A DNA stretch of 64,000 nt from the NCBI RefSeq assembly GCF_014651695.1, contig NZ_BMXJ01000002.1, positions 496,001-560,000 on the forward strand, given 5' to 3'. Both the position numbers and the translations under genes were made by a program. This DNA comes from Nocardiopsis terrae (GTDB lineage Bacteria; Actinomycetota; Actinomycetes; Streptosporangiales; Streptosporangiaceae). The notes beneath the pieces are model-generated. The model worked only from the letters and a program-made list of their open reading frames with translations. It was not told the origin of the DNA and made no database searches. This document shows positions 41,087 through 49,946 of this stretch, in pieces. Position 1 is the stretch's first letter; every line of letters begins with the position of its first letter.

Positions 41087-42841
41087 TCACCCGAGGGCTC
41101 CGGTCGAGGCGTCGGCGTGCGTGGGGCCCTCGCTGTCGCCGTCGGTACCGGATCCGTGGTCGGGTCCCAGGGCGAGGAGTCTGGTACCGCGCCGGTTCCA
41201 CTCCGTCGGGCGCCAGCCGCGCCGCAACAGCCCGGTACGGGCCAGTTCCGGGGTGATCGAGGTGACGAAGACGTACTGCCGGCTCCCCGTCTCACGGTCG
41301 AAGAAGCCCCGCTCCCCCGCTCCGGACGGTTCCCGGCCGTCCGGCACCGCGGTCTCCGGGGTGCCCACGGCGTCGGCCCCGGAGCACTCGGCGGCGCAGA
41401 CCAGGTCGGCCAGCCGGTGTCTGCCGACCGGGCCGGTCCACAGGTGCGCCCACGGCGAGGTGGCGCGTTCGGCGAGGGACGCCCAGTGGGCCGGGGCGGG
41501 ACCGCCGGCGTCCGCCGGGACCACGTCCCGGGTGAGTTCCTCGGGGGTGTCGGGGGCGGTGGAGCGGACCGTGTGCACGGTCACGCCCTCGGCGCGCAGG
41601 CGCTGGACGCCGGGCATCCGGGCGGCGGTGTCGGGCACGACCAGTTCGGCGGGGCGCAGCCGGGAGCCCAGGAGGTCCTCGGCGAGGCGGTCCGCCTCGG
41701 CCGCCGAGGCCGGGTCGGCCAGGACCGCGACGCCGCGGCCGCTCAGCGGGAGTTCGGTCCCGGGGGTACCCGACGCGAAGACCAGGCCGTCCAGGAGCGC
41801 GGCCAGCCGGACCGGCGCCGCCTCGTCGAGGAAGACCTGCCGGAGCATGGCGCGTACCTCTCGGGGGGTGGGCCCGTCCGCGCGCAGACGGGGCACGGTG
41901 ACCGCCAGGTCCTCGGCCTCGGGCACGGGAACGGCCGGGTGGGGGATCACCCGGGTTCCGCAGGCCCAGGCCCGGCGGCGCAGGCGCAGGTCGCCGTGGC
42001 CGGTCTCCGGGATGACGGCGACGTTGGCGGCGCGCAGGGCGTCGGGCAGTTCCGGGGAGTCGGCGTCGACCACGCCCACGCCCAGGTCGAGGAGGACGTC
42101 GGGGACCGGCAGGTCCGGGGCGGTGCGGACGAAGACCGCCTCGGGACCGGAGACGAGTTCGGCCGCGACCGGGTTGAACAGGTGCAGCGGCACCCCCGCG
42201 TCCCCCTTGTGCACGCGGTCGAAACCGAGCTGGCGCAGGGCTGGCGGTGCGGGTGCGTCGTCGAGCAGGACCGTGGGGATGCCGCGCGCCGCGGCGGACT
42301 CCAGCACCCAGTGCAGGGCCCTGGTCCGGTCGACCGCCGCGGGGTCCCCCACGTGCGCCCAGGGGGACCCGGGCGCGGCCGCGGAGGCGGACACCAGGAG
42401 CAGGTCGACGTCCACCCCGTCCATGACGATCTGGGCGTCGTGCGGACGCAGGGGCACCGAACGCAGGTAGGGGTCCACGGCCGTCTGGACGGCCGGGCCG
42501 ACGACGGTGGCGACGACCAGCAGGTCCTCGCGCCCCCCGCTGAGCCCGGTGAGGAGGCGGGCCTCCTGGCGTTCGGCGTCGAAGGAGCGGACGGGTTCGG
42601 CCCGGCGGCGCTCGGCGTGGTTGGTGCTGCCGCTGCGACGCCAGAGACGGTAGAGGTCGCGCGGGAGTTTGACCAGGGATCGGCCGGGGCGTTTGGCGGC
42701 CGCGGTGAGCGCACGGCCCACCTGGAGTGAGGTGGACCCCTCGACCGCGGCGAGGCGGGCCTGCGCCTCCTGGAGCTGGGCCTCGCGTTCGGCCAGGGCT
42801 TGCCGAAGCTGTTCGGTCTGGCTCTGTTCACGCCGTTTCAC
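41087..42841 (-). CDS. Unknown protein with N-terminal coiled coil, in the polysaccharide locus
   Basis: The 584-residue protein starts with a coiled coil (EQLRQALAEREAQLQEAQARL, about 10-35), a basic stretch (KRPGRSLVKLPRDLYRLWRR) of the kind seen in glycosyltransferase-linked membrane-surface helices, then alpha/beta-type sequence with no motif that I recognise. The C-terminal part (RGFFDRETGSRQYVFVTSITPELARTGLL) looks folded. Context between wecB and a double glycosyltransferase suggests a role in glycan assembly. It could be a divergent or inactive glycosyltransferase. AAGGTGG precedes the GTG start. Confidence 0.7.
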   Translation of the reverse strand: MKRREQSQTEQLRQALAEREAQLQEAQARLAAVEGSTSLQVGRALTAAAKRPGRSLVKLPRDLYRLWRRSGSTNHAERRRAEPVRSFDAERQEARLLTGLSGGREDLLVVATVVGPAVQTAVDPYLRSVPLRPHDAQIVMDGVDVDLLLVSASAAAPGSPWAHVGDPAAVDRTRALHWVLESAAARGIPTVLLDDAPAPPALRQLGFDRVHKGDAGVPLHLFNPVAAELVSGPEAVFVRTAPDLPVPDVLLDLGVGVVDADSPELPDALRAANVAVIPETGHGDLRLRRRAWACGTRVIPHPAVPVPEAEDLAVTVPRLRADGPTPREVRAMLRQVFLDEAAPVRLAALLDGLVFASGTPGTELPLSGRGVAVLADPASAAEADRLAEDLLGSRLRPAELVVPDTAARMPGVQRLRAEGVTVHTVRSTAPDTPEELTRDVVPADAGGPAPAHWASLAERATSPWAHLWTGPVGRHRLADLVCAAECSGADAVGTPETAVPDGREPSGAGERGFFDRETGSRQYVFVTSITPELARTGLLRRGWRPTEWNRRGTRLLALGPDHGSGTDGDSEGPTHADASTGALG

Positions 42842-42945
42842 GGTCTGCCACCTTGTGCTCGGGTCGAAAGACCCCGGGTCGGGGCCCCGGGCTGTCCGTC
42901 TGTCGGGAGGGGGCGGGTGCCGCCCCGGGGAGGGGGTTCATGGGG

Positions 42946-44055
42946 TCACCGGGTCCACTGGGTGAGGACGGTGGCGATGCGCTCCCCCGACCGGCCGTCC
43001 CACAGCGGCGGCACGTCACCGATCCGTTCGGCGGTCCGTCCGTCCAGGGCCTTGCGCAGGGCCGGCAGGAGGTCGGCCTCGGTGACCAGCTGGTTGGTGC
43101 CGTGGGTGATGGTGATCGGGCGTTCGGTGTTGGGGCGCAGGGTCAGGCAGGGGACGCCGAGGACGGTGGTCTCCTCCTGGACGCCGCCGGAGTCGGTGAC
43201 CACGGCCGCGGCGCCGCGGGTGAGCGCGACGAAGTCGAGGTAGCCGAGCGGTTCGAGCAGGTGCACGCGCGGGTGGTCGCCGAGCCCGGCCCGGTCGAAG
43301 GCCGCCTTCCCGCGCGGGTGCACGGGCATGACGACGTCGGTGAGGTCGGCGATCTCGTGCAGTCGCTCGGTGAGCCGGACGACGTTGGCGGGGTCGTCGA
43401 CGTTGGCGGGCCGGTGCAGGGTGGCCGCCACATAGCGTTCGGGCAGGTCGAGGCGGGCGCGCAGGGCGTCGGCGTCGAAGCGGTCGAGGTTGCCCAGGAG
43501 CGTGTCGATCATCGGGTTGCCGACGAGGTGGACGCGGTTCGGGGACACCCCCTCCGCGGCCAGGTGGCCGACCGCCTCCGGGCTGGTCGCGAAGCACAGG
43601 TCGCTGAGCTGGTCGGTGACCCGGCGGTTGACCTCCTCCGGCATGGCGTTGTCGAAGGAGCGCAGGCCCGCCTCGACGTGCGCGACGGGGACGCCGAGCT
43701 TGGCGGCGACCAGGGCGGCGGCCAGGGTGGAGTTGACGTCGCCGTAGACCACGACCATGCCGGGGGTGGTCCGGGTGAACTCCTTCTCCAGGCCGACCAT
43801 GAGGGCGGCGGTCTGGGCGGCGTGCGAACCCGAGCCGACGCCGAGGTCGACGTCGGGGGTGGGCAGGCCGAGGTCGCGGAAGAAGACGGCCGACATGCGG
43901 TCGTCGTAGTGCTGGCCGGTGTGCAGGACCGTCTGGTGCGCGCCCCGGCCGCGCAGGGCCGAGACCACCGGCGCGGCCTTCACGAAGTTGGGGCGGGCCC
44001 CGACCACGTGCACGATCCCGGTGTCCTGACTGCCAAGAGGGGCACTCGTTGTCAC
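42946..44055 (-). CDS. wecB: UDP-N-acetylglucosamine 2-epimerase (non-hydrolysing)
   Basis: This enzyme converts UDP-GlcNAc to UDP-ManNAc. The 369-residue protein shows the family motifs GARPNFVKAAP, HTGQHYDDRMS, GDVNSTLAAAL, HVEAGLRSFD, HPRGKAAF, DSGGVQEE and RPNTERP. The GTG at 44053-44055 is preceded by AAGGAAG. A longer frame lacks support. Together with the UDP-sugar 6-dehydrogenase encoded divergently at 46158 it would supply UDP-ManNAcA for a teichuronic-type polymer. Confidence 0.93.
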   Translation of the reverse strand: MTTSAPLGSQDTGIVHVVGARPNFVKAAPVVSALRGRGAHQTVLHTGQHYDDRMSAVFFRDLGLPTPDVDLGVGSGSHAAQTAALMVGLEKEFTRTTPGMVVVYGDVNSTLAAALVAAKLGVPVAHVEAGLRSFDNAMPEEVNRRVTDQLSDLCFATSPEAVGHLAAEGVSPNRVHLVGNPMIDTLLGNLDRFDADALRARLDLPERYVAATLHRPANVDDPANVVRLTERLHEIADLTDVVMPVHPRGKAAFDRAGLGDHPRVHLLEPLGYLDFVALTRGAAAVVTDSGGVQEETTVLGVPCLTLRPNTERPITITHGTNQLVTEADLLPALRKALDGRTAERIGDVPPLWDGRSGERIATVLTQWTR

Positions 44056-44245
44056 GGCTGCTTCCTTCTTCTTCCGGTGGGGGTGTCTGCTGTTCTGCTG
44101 CGGGTCCCGGTCGGTCCGGTGACCGCGGCGGCTCGGCGGGCCGGGCGGCGCGGAGGCCGGTCGGGGAGTTCTTTGCCCCAGCCGTTCCGCCGGAGTCGCC
44201 GTGTTGTCACCATCCGGCCACGTCCACGTGGTTGTGTGACTGACC

Positions 44246-46057
44246 GTGCATGACTCCCAGACTTCCGAACCCCGTGTTCCGCGCCCGCGTGCCCGCTGGC
44301 CGAGGGCGGTGACGTTCACCGCGTCCCTGGCCTGGCGCCACCTGCGTTCCGAACCCGCTCGGCTGCCCCTGCTGGCGCCCCGGCTGATGCCCGGTCCCGT
44401 ACGGACCACGGCGCGTGCCGTGGCGGCCCGATCGGGTGCCCTGCCGCGCGCCTACGCCCTGTGGGACCAGGGGCGACGCCAGGAGGCACGCGAGGTGCTG
44501 CTGTCCACCGCCCGGGGCTCCTCGCCCCGCCGGGTGGGGCGCCTGGTCGCGGCCGCCCTCGCCGCCGGGGACGCGGACACCGCGCGTGAACTGGTCGAAC
44601 GAATCCCGCCCGGGCCGCACCGGACCACGGCGCAGTACCGGACGGCGCTGGCCACGGGGCGCGCGGTCCCCGCGTCCCCGTCCGTTTCGCCTGACCTTCA
44701 CGGGATCACGTTAACCCGCGGTGCGCCAACGCGGCCTGACGACACGGTGAACGCTCAGCGACCGGCGGTGGCGGGAGCGGGACACCGGTGTACGGACCCC
44801 GACCCGGAGCGTCCGGGGGCGGGGGTCCGGGTCCTGCATCTGGTCACCAACGCGTTGCCGCACACCAACGCCGGTTACACCCAGCGCACGCACCGCATCG
44901 CCCTCGCGCAGCGGGAGGCCGGGATGGACGTGCACGTGGCCACCAGGGCCGGGTACCCGCTGACCAAGGGCGTAGTGGATCCGCGCACGCTGGTGCGGGT
45001 GGACGGGGTCCCCTACCACCGCCTCCTCCCCTGGACCGCGCCCGCCGACCACGCCGGGGAGCTCGATGCGGGGCTGCGGCTGGCCTCGGAGCTGGTGGAG
45101 GCGGTGCGCCCGGACGTGCTGCACGCGGCGAGCAACCACCACAACGCGCGGCTGGCCCTGGAACTGGGGCGCAGGTACGGACTGCCCGTGGTCTACGAGG
45201 TCCGGGGCTTCCTGGAGGAGTCCTGGCTGTCCCGGGACCCCTCCCGCGGGGTCGACGACGCCTTCTACCGGGCCGAACGCGCCAGCGAGACGGAGTGCAT
45301 GCTCGCCGCCGACCTGGTGGTGACCCTCGGCGAGGCCATGCGTGCCGACATCGAGGCCCGCGGGGTGCCCGCGGAGCGGATGCTGGTCGTCCCCAACGCC
45401 GTCGACGCCTCCTTCCTGGAGCCCTTGCCGTCGGGTGGCGCGGTACGCGAGGGGCTGGGGATCGGCCGGGGGGAGTTCGTGGTGGGCACCACCACGAGCT
45501 GTTTCGGCTACGAGGGGCTGGACGTGCTCCTGGACGCGGTGGCGCTGCTGCGGGAGCGGGGCGAGCCCGCCCACGCCCTGATCGTCGGGGACGGGCCCGA
45601 ACTCGCCGCGCTGCGCGCGCGGGCGGATCGGCTCGGGCTGTCCGGGGCGGCGCACTTCCCGGGGCGGGTCCCGGCGGACCGGGTCCGGCACCACCACGCC
45701 GCCCTGGACGTGTTCGCGGTGCCCAGACTCGACGAGCGGGTGTGTCGGCTGGTGACCCCCCTGAAACCGGTGGAGGCCATGGCGGGAGGGCTGCCCGTCG
45801 TCGCGAGTGACCTCCCCGCCCTGCGGGAGATCGTGGAACCCGGGGTGACCGGAGAGTTAATTCCGGCGGGCGAATCGGCACGTCTAGCTGATGTGCTCAC
45901 AAAACTCGCCTACAGTCATGAAAAGCGGACGTCCTACGGCCAAGCAGGCCAGAAACGCGTCGGTGCGAACCGCACGTGGACCGAGGCCGTATACCGCTAC
46001 AACCAGGCGTATCGGGTTCTCATCGGGAAAGTGTCCGATCCAGGACAGATCCCGTGA
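44246..46057 (+). CDS. GT4 glycosyltransferase with an N-terminal helical extension
   Basis: The 603-residue protein has an N-terminal arginine-rich helical part (about 1-190, with a TPR-like YALWDQGRRQEAREVLL and VAAALAAGDADTARELVERI) and then a GT-B domain: VLHLVTNALPHTNAGYTQRTH, VVYEVRGFLEESW, LVVPNAVDASFLEP, ALIVGDGPELAALR and the EX7E region KPVEAMAGGLPVVASDLPAL. The retaining GT4 fold is clear. Donor and acceptor are unknown. GTG 44246 has no good ribosome site, so the start is uncertain and could lie further in. It heads a plus-strand run with the 6-dehydrogenase and another glycosyltransferase. Confidence 0.82.
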   Translation: MHDSQTSEPRVPRPRARWPRAVTFTASLAWRHLRSEPARLPLLAPRLMPGPVRTTARAVAARSGALPRAYALWDQGRRQEAREVLLSTARGSSPRRVGRLVAAALAAGDADTARELVERIPPGPHRTTAQYRTALATGRAVPASPSVSPDLHGITLTRGAPTRPDDTVNAQRPAVAGAGHRCTDPDPERPGAGVRVLHLVTNALPHTNAGYTQRTHRIALAQREAGMDVHVATRAGYPLTKGVVDPRTLVRVDGVPYHRLLPWTAPADHAGELDAGLRLASELVEAVRPDVLHAASNHHNARLALELGRRYGLPVVYEVRGFLEESWLSRDPSRGVDDAFYRAERASETECMLAADLVVTLGEAMRADIEARGVPAERMLVVPNAVDASFLEPLPSGGAVREGLGIGRGEFVVGTTTSCFGYEGLDVLLDAVALLRERGEPAHALIVGDGPELAALRARADRLGLSGAAHFPGRVPADRVRHHHAALDVFAVPRLDERVCRLVTPLKPVEAMAGGLPVVASDLPALREIVEPGVTGELIPAGESARLADVLTKLAYSHEKRTSYGQAGQKRVGANRTWTEAVYRYNQAYRVLIGKVSDPGQIP

Positions 46058-46157
46058 CCAAGGACAATGCCTGTCTACACTCGGACGTCCAGAACTCCGA
46101 ATGGCAGTCCTCGACATATGCGCCCGTTCACGAAACGAATGCGAGTGTGACCACGAA

Positions 46158-47522
46158 GTGGATGCCGCAGCCTCCAACCCAGCAACTGTCCCCGAGCAGC
46201 GTTCCGGTTCGGCCAGCGACCTCGTCGTCCTCGGCCTCGGCTACGTCGGTCTGCCCCTGGCGGCCGAAGCCGTGTCAGCCGGGCTGAAGGTGACCGGTTT
46301 CGACGTCAGCGCCCGTGTGGTCGACGGCCTCAACAACGCCGTGTCACACATCGACGACCTGTCGTCGGAAGACGTGAACACGATGCTGGACAAGGGGTTC
46401 AGCGCGACCACGGACCCGGCGTGCCTGGCGACGGCGCGCACCATCGTCATCTGTGTCCCCACCCCGCTCTCACCCGAGGGCGGGCCGGACCTGGGGGCGG
46501 TCACCTCCGCCTCCAAGGCCGTCGCCGCCCACATGTCCCCCGGGACCCTGGTGATCCTGGAGTCCACCACCTACCCGGGTACCACCGAGGAGGTCGTACG
46601 GCCCCTGTTGGAGGAGTCCGGCCTCGTCGCCGGGTCCGACTTCCGGCTGGCCTTCTCCCCCGAGCGGATCGACCCGGGCAACCAGACCTTCGGCGTGGCC
46701 AACACGCCCAAGGTGGTCGGCGGGCTCACCGAGGAGTGCGGGGAGGCGGCCGCCGCCTTCTACGAGAACTTCGTGAACACCGTGGTCCGGACCCGGGGCA
46801 CCCGCGAGGCCGAGATGGCCAAGCTGCTGGAGAACACCTACCGGCACGTCAACATCGCCCTGGTCAACGAGATGGCCGTCTTCTGCCAGGAGCTGGGCGT
46901 CGACCTGTGGGACTCGATCTCCGCGGCGGCCACCAAGCCGTTCGGCTTCCAGGCGTTCTACCCGGGGCCGGGCGTGGGCGGACACTGCATCCCCATCGAC
47001 CCGAACTACCTCTCCTACAAGGTCAAGACCCTCGGCTACCCGTTCCGGTTCGTCGAGCTGGCCCAGGAGATCAACGGGCGGATGCCGTCCTACGTGACCC
47101 AGCGCGCCCAGGAGCTGCTCAACGACTCCGGGCTCGCGCTCTCCCGGTCCAAGGTCCTGCTGCTCGGCGTGACCTACAAGGCCGACATCGCCGACCAGCG
47201 CGAGTCTCCCGCCCGACCGGTGGCCCGCAAGCTCGCCGCCAAGGGCGCCACGCTCACCTACCACGACCCGCACGTGGAGTCCTGGGAGGTGGACGGGGTG
47301 AACGTGCCGCGCTCCACCGATCTGGAGCAGGCCCTGGCCGAGGCCGACCTGACCGTTCTGCTGACCGACCACGGCGAGTACCGGCCCAAGCTGCTCAACG
47401 AGTACGCGCGGCTGCTCCTGGACACCCGGGGCGTTCTTCGCCGCCCCGACCCGGACGAGGCCGCCGAGGTCCCGGCGCAGTTCCGGCGCCGCGCCGACCG
47501 GGAGGGCATCCAGGTCCTGTAG
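46158..47522 (+). CDS. wecC: UDP-sugar 6-dehydrogenase (probably UDP-ManNAc dehydrogenase)
   Basis: This NAD-dependent enzyme oxidises C6 of a UDP-HexNAc to the uronic acid. The 454-residue protein has the Rossmann motif LGLGYVGLPLA, CVPTPLSPEGGPD, ESTTYPGTTEE, FSPERIDPGN, KLLENTYRHVNIALVNE, catalytic Cys277 in GPGVGGHCIPIDP and GVTYKADIADQRESPA. It is most like UDP-GlcNAc/ManNAc dehydrogenases (WbpA/WecC group). The wecB neighbour favours ManNAc, though a GlcNAc or Glc substrate is possible. GTG 46158 is chosen for length. The ribosome site is weak, and an in-frame ATG at 46101 is an alternative. Confidence 0.88.
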   Translation: MDAAASNPATVPEQRSGSASDLVVLGLGYVGLPLAAEAVSAGLKVTGFDVSARVVDGLNNAVSHIDDLSSEDVNTMLDKGFSATTDPACLATARTIVICVPTPLSPEGGPDLGAVTSASKAVAAHMSPGTLVILESTTYPGTTEEVVRPLLEESGLVAGSDFRLAFSPERIDPGNQTFGVANTPKVVGGLTEECGEAAAAFYENFVNTVVRTRGTREAEMAKLLENTYRHVNIALVNEMAVFCQELGVDLWDSISAAATKPFGFQAFYPGPGVGGHCIPIDPNYLSYKVKTLGYPFRFVELAQEINGRMPSYVTQRAQELLNDSGLALSRSKVLLLGVTYKADIADQRESPARPVARKLAAKGATLTYHDPHVESWEVDGVNVPRSTDLEQALAEADLTVLLTDHGEYRPKLLNEYARLLLDTRGVLRRPDPDEAAEVPAQFRRRADREGIQVL

Positions 47523-47766
47523 GGGCCGCAGGGGCCCGCACGAGGCACGTCGACCCGGACGCCAGACGGCGTTCGGCGGCGTGCCTTCGCGCGTTCACCG
47601 TCCGCCCACCGAAGGTTCACCGGAACCACCCCGCTTGTCCACCCGGCTTTTCTCAGTGTGTTTCCGCAGGTGAATACCGTGTCGTGCAGCTGATCCCGCA
47701 CCCTCACGGCGGATCATCGAACACGGACCAGTCGGACCAAAACGGTGACACACGTAGGTGATCTCG

Positions 47767-48933
47767 ATGCACGCGCTTGTGGCCACGATTGTGCACCACC
47801 CCGAGGACGCACGAATCCTGCACCGCCAGATCCGGGCCCTGGTGGACGCCGGACACACGGTGACGTACGTGGCGCCCTTCCGGGAGTGCGGGGTGACCCC
47901 CTGGGACCAGGTGCGTTCGGTGGACGTTCCCCGCGCCTCCGGTCGTGACCGGCTCTCCTCGATCCGGGCGGCCCGGACCGTTCTGGCCCGGTTGGCACCC
48001 GAGGCCGACCTCCTGCTCTTCCACGACCCCGAACTGCTGCTGGCCCTGCCCGCCAAGAGACCGGTGACGGTGTGGGACGTGCACGAGGACACCCCGGCGG
48101 CCCTGCGCACCAAACCGTGGGTCCCGCAGCCGCTGCGCCGACCGCTCGGCGGTGTGGTGCGCGGTTTCGAGCGGTACGCCGAACGGCGGATGCACCTACT
48201 GCTGGCCGAGGAGGGCTACCGGCCCAGGTTCCGCCTCGACCACCCGGTGGTGCCCAACACCACCGACGTGCCCGAGACTCCGCTCCGCGCGCCCGGCGAG
48301 GACCGGGTCGTCTACCTGGGGCACCTGTCCAGGGCCCGGGGCGCCCACGACATGATCGAGATGGGGCGCCGGCTGCGTGACCACGGGGTGCGCCTGGAGG
48401 TGATCGGCGGCGCCGACCACGGGATCCGGCAGCTGCTGCGCGACGCCCACCAGGAGAACGCCCTGCACTGGTACGGCTTCGTGCCCAACGACCGCGCCCT
48501 GCGCATCGCGGCCGGCGCCCTGGCCGGGATCAGCCTGCTGCACGACACCGACAACTACCGGCACTCCCTGCCCACCAAGGTCGTGGAGTACATGGCCCAC
48601 GGGCTGCCGGTGGTCACCACCCCCAACCCGATGGCCGAGGCCCTGGTGACCAAGCGCCCGGAGGGGCCCGCCGGAACCGTCGTGCCGTTCGAGGACCCGG
48701 CGGCGGCAGCGCGGGCCGTGCTGGAGCTGCGCCGGGACGAGGAGACCCGCCGCGAGTACGCTCGCACCGGCCACCGGATCGCGCAGCGCTCCTTCCACTG
48801 GCCGGTACAGGCACGACTGTTCGTGAAGCGGCTGGAGGAGTGGGTCTCCGAAGCCAACGCCCCGGCCCCCGCCATCCCCCGGCCCCGTGCGCCCCGGCAG
48901 AGCGGACGCCCGCACACGGCGTTCAGCGAATAG
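47767..48933 (+). CDS. GT4-like glycosyltransferase
   Basis: The 388-residue GT-B protein starts HALVATIVHHPEDARILHRQIRAL with an N-terminal acceptor domain, has a linker VVPNTTDVPE, and C-terminal motifs VVYLGHLSRARGAHDMIE, WYGFVPND and TKVVEYMAHGLPVVTT. This is typical of envelope-polysaccharide glycosyltransferases. ATG 47767 is preferred because AGGTG lies about 7-9 nt upstream. The GTG at 47758 overlaps that site. The gap 47523-47766 before it shows only a weak hairpin and no gene. Confidence 0.85.
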   Translation: MHALVATIVHHPEDARILHRQIRALVDAGHTVTYVAPFRECGVTPWDQVRSVDVPRASGRDRLSSIRAARTVLARLAPEADLLLFHDPELLLALPAKRPVTVWDVHEDTPAALRTKPWVPQPLRRPLGGVVRGFERYAERRMHLLLAEEGYRPRFRLDHPVVPNTTDVPETPLRAPGEDRVVYLGHLSRARGAHDMIEMGRRLRDHGVRLEVIGGADHGIRQLLRDAHQENALHWYGFVPNDRALRIAAGALAGISLLHDTDNYRHSLPTKVVEYMAHGLPVVTTPNPMAEALVTKRPEGPAGTVVPFEDPAAAARAVLELRRDEETRREYARTGHRIAQRSFHWPVQARLFVKRLEEWVSEANAPAPAIPRPRAPRQSGRPHTAFSE

Positions 48934-48994
48934 GCCGCTCACCTGGCACCCGTGGGTGAATGAGCTCACACATCGTTCTGTGGAGAAATATCTT

Positions 48995-49008
48995 CCTAGT
49001 CAACTAGG
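48995..49008. promoter_or_regulatory. Palindromic operator candidate CCTAGT-CA-ACTAGG
   Basis: The 6-nt arms 48995-49000 and 49003-49008 are exact complements. The TAGGTT at 49005-49010 could be a -10 box, so a bound regulator would block it. No regulator gene lies next to it. Confidence 0.4.
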
Positions 49009-49068
49009 TTGTGCTGCGTGCCGCCCCCGGACGGCACCACCACCCACGAGCACGGCCGAGGTTTCGAC

Positions 49069-49674
49069 ATGACTGACACACTGGTCCTGAACAAGGACGC
49101 GCAGGACCTGCTGTTCCGTAGCGCCCGCACCGCCAACACCTTCACCGACGAGCCGGTGACCGAGGAACAGCTGCGCACGATCTACGACCTGGTCAAGTAC
49201 GGCCCCACGGCCATGAACAACCAGCCCCTGCGCGTCACCGCGGTCCGCTCCCCCGAGGCTCGCGAGCGACTCGTGAAGCACATGGCGGGCAGCAACGCCC
49301 CCAAGACCTCGACGGCCCCGCTCACACTCGTCCTGTCCGCTGACAGCGCCTTCCACGAGCACTTCCCGAAGACCTTCCCGGTCGTTCCGGAGGCCCGGGA
49401 GAACTTCTCCGGCATGCCGGTCGAGGCCCGCGAGTCCATGGCCCTGCAGAACGCGCTCCTCCAGGTCGCCTACCTGATCGTCGGCGTTCGCGCCGCCGGT
49501 CTGGCCGCGGGCCCGATGACCGGCTTCGACGCCGAGGGCGTCCGCAAGGAGTTCTTCGGCGAGGACTCCACGCAGACCCCCCTGGTGGTCATGAACATCG
49601 GCAAGCCCGGCCCCGACGCCTGGTTCGACCGCCTGCCGCGGCTGGACTACGAAGAGGCCGTCACCGAACTCTGA
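49069..49674 (+). CDS. Nitroreductase-family oxidoreductase (malonic semialdehyde reductase RutE-like)
   Basis: The 201-residue flavin-dependent NAD(P)H oxidoreductase has the RutE-like start RTANTFTDEPVTEEQLRTIY, the FMN-contact segment YGPTAMNNQPLR, and VGVRAAGLAAGPMTGFD. RutE-type enzymes reduce toxic malonic semialdehyde or related aldehydes. Others reduce nitro compounds or quinones. GAGG lies about 8 nt before the ATG. The palindrome at 48995-49008 suggests regulated expression. A very strong terminator follows. Confidence 0.85.
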   Translation: MTDTLVLNKDAQDLLFRSARTANTFTDEPVTEEQLRTIYDLVKYGPTAMNNQPLRVTAVRSPEARERLVKHMAGSNAPKTSTAPLTLVLSADSAFHEHFPKTFPVVPEARENFSGMPVEARESMALQNALLQVAYLIVGVRAAGLAAGPMTGFDAEGVRKEFFGEDSTQTPLVVMNIGKPGPDAWFDRLPRLDYEEAVTEL

Positions 49675-49681
49675 TCCCGAA

Positions 49682-49735
49682 CAGCCGTGAAAGGGGGGCG
49701 GGCGCCGTGCGGCGCCCGCCCCCCTTTCACGGCTG
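49682..49735. terminator. 25-bp perfect bidirectional terminator
   Basis: Arms 49682-49706 and 49711-49735 are exact reverse complements around a gtgc loop. On the plus strand the arm ends in cccctttcacggctg. It divides the nitroreductase gene from the converging envelope genes. Confidence 0.85.
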
Positions 49736-49738
49736 CGG

Positions 49739-49918
49739 TTACTCGGGCCCCTGCGGTCCGGACCCCGGCCCGGGCTGCTGGCCGTAGGGTGCCTGTCCCC
49801 GGCTCCGGGGAGGGTCCGGCTTCTTCCGTGCCGACACGACGACGAGCGTCACCACCAGAGCGATGACGGCGACGACGAGAAGCAGGAATCCGATGACGAG
49901 AGGGCTGACGACAGCCAA
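49739..49918 (-). CDS. Small single-pass membrane protein (TTG start)
   Basis: A 59-residue product: one membrane helix (SPLVIGFLLLVVAVIALVVT followed by LVVVSA), then RKK and a Pro/Gly/Gln tail (GQAPYGQQPGPGSG). TTG at 49916-49918 has AGGAGGCGG just upstream at ideal spacing. It begins 28 nt after the glycosyltransferase stop, so it is probably the last gene of that unit. Function unknown. It could be a small partner of the transferase. Confidence 0.6.
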   Translation of the reverse strand: MAVVSPLVIGFLLLVVAVIALVVTLVVVSARKKPDPPRSRGQAPYGQQPGPGSGPQGPE

Positions 49919-49946
49919 GTCCGCCTCCTGGGGGTCGCGGGTGTGC

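Noticed and set aside
47543..47585. Hairpin after the UDP-sugar dehydrogenase as a terminator
   Set aside because: Only 6-bp arms (ggcacg/cgtgcc) with a loose interior are present, too weak to claim next to the other strong hairpins.
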